NCBI GenBank assembly: GCA_902478885.1 | Contig: CABSMS010000041.1 | Coordinates: 1 to 17,993, forward strand | Length of the DNA stretch: 17,993 bases | Source of the DNA: an uncultured Collinsella sp. | Lineage (GTDB): Bacteria > Actinomycetota > Coriobacteriia > Coriobacteriales > Coriobacteriaceae | Direction of reading: 5' to 3' | Part shown: positions 14,011 through 17,993 of the stretch, piece after piece | Numbering within the stretch: the first letter of the stretch is position 1 | How the letters are laid out: each line of letters starts with the position of its first letter | The notes under the pieces: generated by a model | What the model was told of the DNA's origin: nothing | Database searches by the model: none | Seen by the model: only the letters and a program-made list of their open reading frames with translations | Translations under genes and position numbers: made by a program

Positions 14011-14883
14011 CTACTCGGAAAGCTCAAAGCCGTACTTGGCCCAAATCTTCTGGGCTTTCTTGTTGGTCAGGCAAAAGTCGATGAACGCCTTGGCCTCGTC
14101 GGCATGCTCAGAGCTATCGGCGACAGCACCGGGATACACGATGGGCTTGTGCGAATCCTCGGGGCACACGAAGGCCTCCTCGATGCCGTCGTAGCGAAAG
14201 ATATCGGAGCTGTAGACAAAACCAGCCACGCAGTCGCCCGTAGAAACGTAGGCGGCAGCGGTGCCGACCTTGTCGGCCAGGGCCACCTTGTCGGCAATCT
14301 CAGGCGCGTACTCGCCGTCATCACCCTCGGTGCCGGTGTAGAGGCCCACGGAAGCCAGCGCCTGGTTGGCGTACTTGCCGGCGGGGACGGTCTTGGCGTC
14401 GCCAATGGCGATCTTGCCGTCCAGGTTCGCGACGTCGGCGATGGCCTCGACCTTGGTGTCGGAGTCCTCGGCGCGAATGATCACGAGGTCGTTGACGAAC
14501 ATATCCTCGCGGGTATCGGTATCGATGAGCTCAGCGGTCTCAGCGTCATCCATGGTGCCCTTGGAAGCAGTGATGAGCACGTCGACCGTGGCGCCGGCAC
14601 GCATCTGCTCAACGAGGTCGCCGGAGGCTTTAAACTGCGTATCGGCAAAGGTGGTGCCGGTCTGGTCGGTATAAAGCTCCTGAACCTCGGGCAAAGCCTT
14701 CTCGAGCGAGTTGGCGGCAAAGACCTGCAGCTCGACAGCCTTCTTGGAAGATGCCTTAGCAGAACCGGCATCAGATCCGGCCGGCTCGGACGTCTTGTTG
14801 CTCGAGCAGCCGGCAAGACCAAGGCCGGCAGCGGTGACAGCAGAAAGCGAGACGAATCCGCGGCGAGAAACCATATCAAACAT
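14011..14883 (-). CDS. modA: Molybdate-binding lipoprotein ModA
   Basis: A 290-residue substrate-binding protein. The N-terminus has S-R-R-G-F (6-10), a hydrophobic stretch and the lipobox L-A-G-C with Cys26 as the lipidation site. The twin arginines suggest possible Tat export. A Ser/Ala-rich linker (about 27-48) precedes the mature fold, which starts V-E-L-Q-V-F-A-A-N-S-L, the ModA pattern with a conserved Ser for oxyanion binding, and later shows K-A-S-G-D-L-V-E-Q and T-A-S-K-G-T-M. It captures molybdate outside the membrane for ModB/ModC. The ATG at 14883 lies 6 nt after AAAGGG; the TTG at 14889 overlaps that spacer and is rejected. It is the first gene of the operon, 68 nt before modB. 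Confidence 0.93.
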   Translation of the reverse strand: MFDMVSRRGFVSLSAVTAAGLGLAGCSSNKTSEPAGSDAGSAKASSKKAVELQVFAANSLEKALPEVQELYTDQTGTTFADTQFKASGDLVEQMRAGATVDVLITASKGTMDDAETAELIDTDTREDMFVNDLVIIRAEDSDTKVEAIADVANLDGKIAIGDAKTVPAGKYANQALASVGLYTGTEGDDGEYAPEIADKVALADKVGTAAAYVSTGDCVAGFVYSSDIFRYDGIEEAFVCPEDSHKPIVYPGAVADSSEHADEAKAFIDFCLTNKKAQKIWAKYGFELSE

Positions 14884-14943
14884 ATTCAACCCTTTCGAAC
14901 GCTACGCCCGGGCACCCCGCCGCAGGCTTTATTCTGTTTTTAG

Positions 14944-14996
14944 ATTATACTTTCGCGCGAATAATGATAGTGAGAAATTATTCTCGTCAGAGAATA
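14944..14996 (-). promoter_or_regulatory. Promoter and dyad operator upstream of modA
   Basis: A perfect -10 box TATAAT lies at 14949-14944, 60 nt before the modA ATG. No good -35 box exists at 16-18 nt (CACTAT or TCACTA), suggesting an activated promoter. Instead the region holds overlapping dyads: TATTCTC/GAGAATA (14996-14990 with 14985-14979) and GAGAA/TTCTC (14985-14981 with 14976-14972). A further perfect palindrome TTCGCGCGAA (14961-14952) sits in the spacer. They do not obviously match the E. coli ModE site; the binding protein is unknown. Confidence 0.6.
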
Positions 14997-15036
14997 TAGT
15001 TTCGAGTTGCCGTACACCTCGGCGTCGCTTCGGTGG

Positions 15037-15072
15037 AAAACAAAAGCGGAGCAGCCGTTCAGGTCGCCCCGC
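15037..15072 (-). terminator. Intrinsic terminator after the mogA/moaB gene
   Basis: Stem GCGGGGC/GCTCCGC (15072-15066 with 15052-15046, one G-U pair) with a 13-nt loop, followed on the minus strand by TTTTGTTTT. It ends the moeA-mogA transcript ahead of the separate mod operon. Confidence 0.75.
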
Positions 15073-15086
15073 CGCAGGTAAACCGC

Positions 15087-15566
15087 TTAGTTGGTATGTC
15101 CGCCGCCCGCTGTCATCTGAGCCGCATGCTCCAGCTGGTCCGCTATGGCCTCCCAGCTTTCGCGGGCGGCCTTTGTAGAACCGGGAAAGTTTACGACAAG
15201 TGTATGACCTCGTTGCATGCAAATAGCGCGCGAGAGCATGGCGCGGCGCGTCTTGGTCATCGAGTACGCGCGAATCGCCTCGGCAATACCCGGCACATCG
15301 CGGTCGCAGACGGCACGCGTCGCCTCGGGCGTCACATCGCGCATCGAAAGCCCCGTGCCGCCGCAGGTGAGCACGACATTGGCGTGGCACTCATCGGCGG
15401 CTTCCACAATGGCGTCACCGATCTCGCTGGCGTCGTCGCGCACGACCACATGCGAGGCGACCGTCCAGCCCTGCGCCACGATGAGCTCCTCGAGGGCAGC
15501 GCCCGCCTCGTCCTGGGCAAAGTCGCGCGTATCCGAGCACGTCACGATCGATATCTTCAACTCCAT
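15087..15566 (-). CDS. mogA: MogA/MoaB-family molybdopterin adenylyltransferase
   Basis: A 159-residue single-domain protein, the usual size. The molybdopterin-binding signature is clear: L-T-C-G-G-T-G-L-S-M-R-D-V-T-P-E-A at 66-82, and V-N-F-P-G-S-T-K-A at 125-133. By family it adenylylates molybdopterin before MoeA inserts molybdenum. The start is the ATG at 15566, 6 nt after AGGAGG; in-frame codons up to 15695 overlap moeA and encode nothing family-like. It lies 10 nt after the moeA stop. MogA and MoaB cannot be told apart reliably here, so the symbol is provisional. Confidence 0.9.
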   Translation of the reverse strand: MELKISIVTCSDTRDFAQDEAGAALEELIVAQGWTVASHVVVRDDASEIGDAIVEAADECHANVVLTCGGTGLSMRDVTPEATRAVCDRDVPGIAEAIRAYSMTKTRRAMLSRAICMQRGHTLVVNFPGSTKAARESWEAIADQLEHAAQMTAGGGHTN

Positions 15567-15576
15567 AGCGTTCCTC

Positions 15577-16839
15577 CTATAGCACCGTTCCCTCGGGCAG
15601 GTCGACGCGCACAACGTCCACGGCATCTCCCACCTTGAGCTCGCACGGTCCTTCGTCAATACGCAACAGGCAGTTCGCACGCTGCATAGTTCCAAGCAGC
15701 GCCGAGTTCTGCGTCTTGGCCTCGGTCACCAACAATTCACCGGTCTCGGGGTCGCGCAAAACCGTGGCGCGATCGAAGAAGCGTCGGTCCTGGCGCTTCT
15801 TCACGCCGTGTGTGAGCGTCGCCTGCTGCACGGGACGCACGCCCTCGGAAAAGCCGCGCATCTTGCGAATCGCCGGGCGGGCGAGCATCTCGAAGCCCAC
15901 ATACGCCGCCGCGGGATTGCCCGAAAGCCCCAAATATGGCTTGTCCCCAAGCAGACCAAACGTGATGGCTTTGCCCGGACGCATCGAGATGCGATCGAAC
16001 AGCACCTCGCCCTCGCGCCTGACCAGCGCCGTCACATAGTCGTAATCGCCCGAAGAGGCGCCGCCGCTCGTAATGACAAAGTCGCACTCCTGCACGGCAC
16101 GATGAACCAGCTCGGCAATCGCCTGCTCATCATCGGGCGCAATGCCAAAGAACACCGGGTCGGCGCCGGCATCGAGTGCCTCGGCCATTAACGCCGAGGA
16201 GTTGGAATCGCGAATCTGCCCGCGCGCCGGCAGCTCACCCGGCGCGACCAGCTCCGTGCCCAGCGAGATAATGCCCACGCGCGGAGCGGCATGGACCTTC
16301 GCGCTCGCGTAACCGGCGCTTGCCAGCAGGCCGGCGCCGGCCGGAGCCACTACCTCACCGGCGCGCATCACGACGTCGCCGGCATGGGCCTCCTCGGCGG
16401 CAGAGCGAACGTTCTCCCCCACCTTGGCCGGCGCCGAGAACCTCACACGCGAGCCCCCGTTGCCGTCACCGTCGAGCACATCGACGATCTCGTATTTCAC
16501 CACGGCATCGGCACCTTCGGGTACCGGCGCGCCCGTCATGATGCGGACCGTCTCGCCCGCGCCGATTACGCCCTCAAACACATGTCCCGCAGCCTCGTGT
16601 CCGATAACGTCGAGCGTCACCGGCGCCTCGCCAGACGCCTGCGCCAAGTCCGCCGAGCGCACGGCATATCCGTCCATAGCACTGTTGGCAAACGGCGAGA
16701 TGTCGATGTCGGCCACCGCGTCCTCGGCCAAGGGAAGACCGGTGGCCTGCCACACGGGAATCTCGACGAGATCGGTCGGAGCAACATGCGACAGGATAAT
16801 CGACTGTGCGTCCTCCAGCGGAATGAGTTTCTCTGCCAT
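15577..16839 (-). CDS. moeA: Molybdopterin molybdenumtransferase MoeA
   Basis: A 420-residue protein of full family length. Motifs in order: S-A-M-D-G-Y-A-V (53-60), T-G-A-P-V-P-E-G-A-D-A-V-V (102-114), G-E-N-V-R (141-145), S-L-G-T-E-L (192-197), R-D-S-N-S (210-214), T-S-G-G-A-S-S-G-D-Y-D-Y-V (257-269, where most MoeA proteins have G-G-V-S-V-G), R-P-G-K-A-I-T-F-G and L-S-G-N-P-A-A-A. It inserts molybdate into adenylylated molybdopterin. The start is the ATG at 16839, 5 nt after AGAGG; a GTG at 16845 is too close to that site. It is the first gene of the moeA-mogA transcript. Confidence 0.94.
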   Translation of the reverse strand: MAEKLIPLEDAQSIILSHVAPTDLVEIPVWQATGLPLAEDAVADIDISPFANSAMDGYAVRSADLAQASGEAPVTLDVIGHEAAGHVFEGVIGAGETVRIMTGAPVPEGADAVVKYEIVDVLDGDGNGGSRVRFSAPAKVGENVRSAAEEAHAGDVVMRAGEVVAPAGAGLLASAGYASAKVHAAPRVGIISLGTELVAPGELPARGQIRDSNSSALMAEALDAGADPVFFGIAPDDEQAIAELVHRAVQECDFVITSGGASSGDYDYVTALVRREGEVLFDRISMRPGKAITFGLLGDKPYLGLSGNPAAAYVGFEMLARPAIRKMRGFSEGVRPVQQATLTHGVKKRQDRRFFDRATVLRDPETGELLVTEAKTQNSALLGTMQRANCLLRIDEGPCELKVGDAVDVVRVDLPEGTVL

Positions 16840-16857
16840 ATGCACCTCTTAATGCCA

Positions 16858-16902
16858 CGGCGCACAACACGGGCGCCGATTCTTTATGCTTGTCTCAGTA
16901 TA
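16858..16902 (-). promoter_or_regulatory. Candidate moeA promoter with leader hairpin
   Basis: TATACT (16902-16897) is a good -10 box about 60 nt before moeA, but the -35 (GTCGCG at 17 nt) is poor. Between it and the gene a perfect 6-bp stem CGGCGC/GCGCCG with a 9-nt loop (16878-16858) can form near the start of the leader. No molybdenum-cofactor riboswitch fits in this short leader. Confidence 0.4.
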
Positions 16903-17014
16903 ATCCCCCGACGCACGACCGCGACTCGGCCTATATCCGCAAATACACCTGTCGGTTGCAGGCCGCGAAACAGAATGGAAACCAACCCATCGGCTCGTCG
17001 CGTTTACCGCGTTT

Positions 17015-17020
17015 TATAAT
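17015..17020 (+). promoter_or_regulatory. -10 box of the CLC transporter gene
   Basis: Perfect TATAAT 29 nt before the ATG, leaving a 5' leader of only about 23 nt. No convincing -35 lies at 16-18 nt upstream. The rest of the divergent region (16903-17014) shows nothing else I can assign. Confidence 0.55.
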
Positions 17021-17049
17021 GCTTGCGTTGCAACCTAAAAGAGGAACGT

Positions 17050-17993
17050 ATGACTCATAACGACAAACCCGAAAGCGCAAACGAAGCGCAGGATCATTCC
17101 CAGCCGCTCGACGAAGGCGGTTTTTTCTCCCTGAACGACGTCATCACGGCAGGCAGGCATCAGCTCACCCGCTCCGAGCACCTCTTGGCTGCCGACACGC
17201 GCCGCAACGCCCGCAACCTACTCGCGAGCGCCAAGTTGCTCGCACTCGTCATCATTGTCTCGCTCGCCATGGGCGTTGCCGCCTGGGCGTTTTTGGCCTC
17301 GTTGAATATCGCGACCGACTATCGCGAGCACCATGCGTGGATTTACACGCTTCTTCCCGTTGTGGGCGTTGCCACCGCATGGGTGTACAAAAACCACGGT
17401 CTTGCCGCCAAACGCGGTAACAACCTGGTCATCGACTCCGCTCTGGGCACCCGCCTCATCCATATGCGCATGGCCGTCCTCACCTTCGTCTGCTCCACGC
17501 TCACGCACCTAACGGGCGGATCGGCCGGTCGCGAGGGGGCTGCGGTGCAGATCGGCGGCACCATCGCCAGCAACATCTCGAGCCTCGCCCACCTCAAAAA
17601 GCATGACCACCACGACCTCATGCTCGCCGGCATCTCGTCGGCCTTTGGCGCCGTATTTGGCTCGCCCCTTGCCGGAGCTTTCTTTGGCATGGAGATGTGC
17701 TTTATCGGCAAGATCGACTACACCGCGGGCATCTACTGCCTGGTCGCCTCGTTTACCGGCTACTTTACATCACTCGCCCTGGGTACCGAGTACGAAGCGA
17801 ATGTCATCGCCAGCGTTCCCGCCATGACGCCCAAAACGGTCGTCATCGTTGTTATCAGCGCCATTATCTTCGGTCTGACGGCACGCCTCTTTGCGTGGTC
17901 GGTTCGAACCGTCAAGAGCCTGTACGGTCGCTTTATCACCAATTACCTCGTTCGCGCACTTATAGGCGCACTCGTGGTTTTGGCCGCCTATGC
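17050..17993 (+). CDS. CLC-family anion transporter, possibly CLC-F type (3' end outside window)
   Basis: Open frame from the ATG at 17050, 5 nt after GAGG, to the window end: 314 complete codons and no stop. The protein has a hydrophilic N-terminal tail of about 55 residues, then hydrophobic helices. Its CLC anion-pathway motif is G-G-S-A-G-R-E-G-A-A-V-Q-I-G-G, containing the gating glutamate. Where Cl- channels and exchangers carry G-S-G-I-P, this protein has R-G-N-N-L-V-I-D; an Asn there is, as I recall, typical of the fluoride/proton antiporter branch (CLC-F). The assignment to fluoride is therefore favoured but not certain, and no fluoride riboswitch precedes it. It is divergent from moeA and the only plus-strand gene. 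Confidence 0.9.
   Translation, partial: MTHNDKPESANEAQDHSQPLDEGGFFSLNDVITAGRHQLTRSEHLLAADTRRNARNLLASAKLLALVIIVSLAMGVAAWAFLASLNIATDYREHHAWIYTLLPVVGVATAWVYKNHGLAAKRGNNLVIDSALGTRLIHMRMAVLTFVCSTLTHLTGGSAGREGAAVQIGGTIASNISSLAHLKKHDHHDLMLAGISSAFGAVFGSPLAGAFFGMEMCFIGKIDYTAGIYCLVASFTGYFTSLALGTEYEANVIASVPAMTPKTVVIVVISAIIFGLTARLFAWSVRTVKSLYGRFITNYLVRALIGALVVLAAY

Noticed and set aside
16840..16902. Molybdenum cofactor riboswitch before moeA or modA
   Set aside because: Both leaders are about 55-60 nt, too short, with only simple hairpins.
16903..17049. Fluoride riboswitch upstream of the CLC gene
   Set aside because: The leader after the -10 box is only about 23 nt and no crcB-type motif is visible.

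Overview
The window looks like an anaerobic, high-GC Gram-positive bacterium of the Coriobacteriia, most likely Collinsella. This is inferred from the base composition, strong AGGAGG-type ribosome binding sites, the oxygen-sensitive activase/dehydratase enzymes, the selenium and molybdenum genes, and the intergenic palindromes. No rRNA or other taxonomic marker is present, so the genus is a judgement. All genes except the last one (17050 onward) lie on the minus strand, so the layout reads from high to low coordinates.

Layout, left to right. 1-1430: a lone AbiEi-like/DUF559-type gene framed by two near-identical palindromes in mirror orientation. 1424-1713: a tRNA-Pro/tRNA-Gly pair with a clear promoter and terminator. 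1725-3083: a BrnQ-type branched-chain amino acid transporter. 3105-11290: one long probable operon with a regulated-looking promoter near 11253-11290 and an intrinsic terminator at 3105-3137. In transcription order it encodes two YjiM/double-cubane-type 2-hydroxyacyl-CoA dehydratase paralogues, one ATP-dependent activase, a GT4-type glycosyltransferase, selenophosphate synthetase SelD, YedF, a DUF3343 protein and a class V cysteine desulfurase-like protein. 11378-14996: molybdate ABC transporter modA-modB-modC with its own promoter and terminator. 15037-16902: moeA and a mogA/moaB gene for molybdenum cofactor synthesis. 17050-17993: a divergent CLC-family transporter gene, cut by the window end.

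The main result is that selD is longer than a stop-to-stop reading suggests. The real start is an ATG at 6302 behind a perfect AGGAGG. The frame then crosses an in-frame UGA at 6254-6252, exactly where E. coli SelD has its catalytic Cys17, with Lys20 conserved three residues on. A hairpin with a GGUC apical loop follows. SelD is therefore very probably a selenoprotein, and the organism should carry selA, selB and selC elsewhere. The glycosyltransferase gene overlaps selD by 8 bases, so the two are translationally coupled.

How the genes may work together (inference): SelD makes selenophosphate, and YedF, DUF3343 and the desulfurase-like protein handle or deliver selenium or sulfur. The activase drives electrons into one or both double-cubane-type reductases. 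The glycosyltransferase might make a selenium- or sulfur-bearing sugar. The same four Se-handling families are known from clusters for selenium-dependent molybdenum hydroxylases, and molybdate uptake and cofactor genes lie next door, but no hydroxylase is in the window. The combination of these reductases with a glycosyltransferase and a Sec-containing SelD is the best candidate here for an undescribed system.
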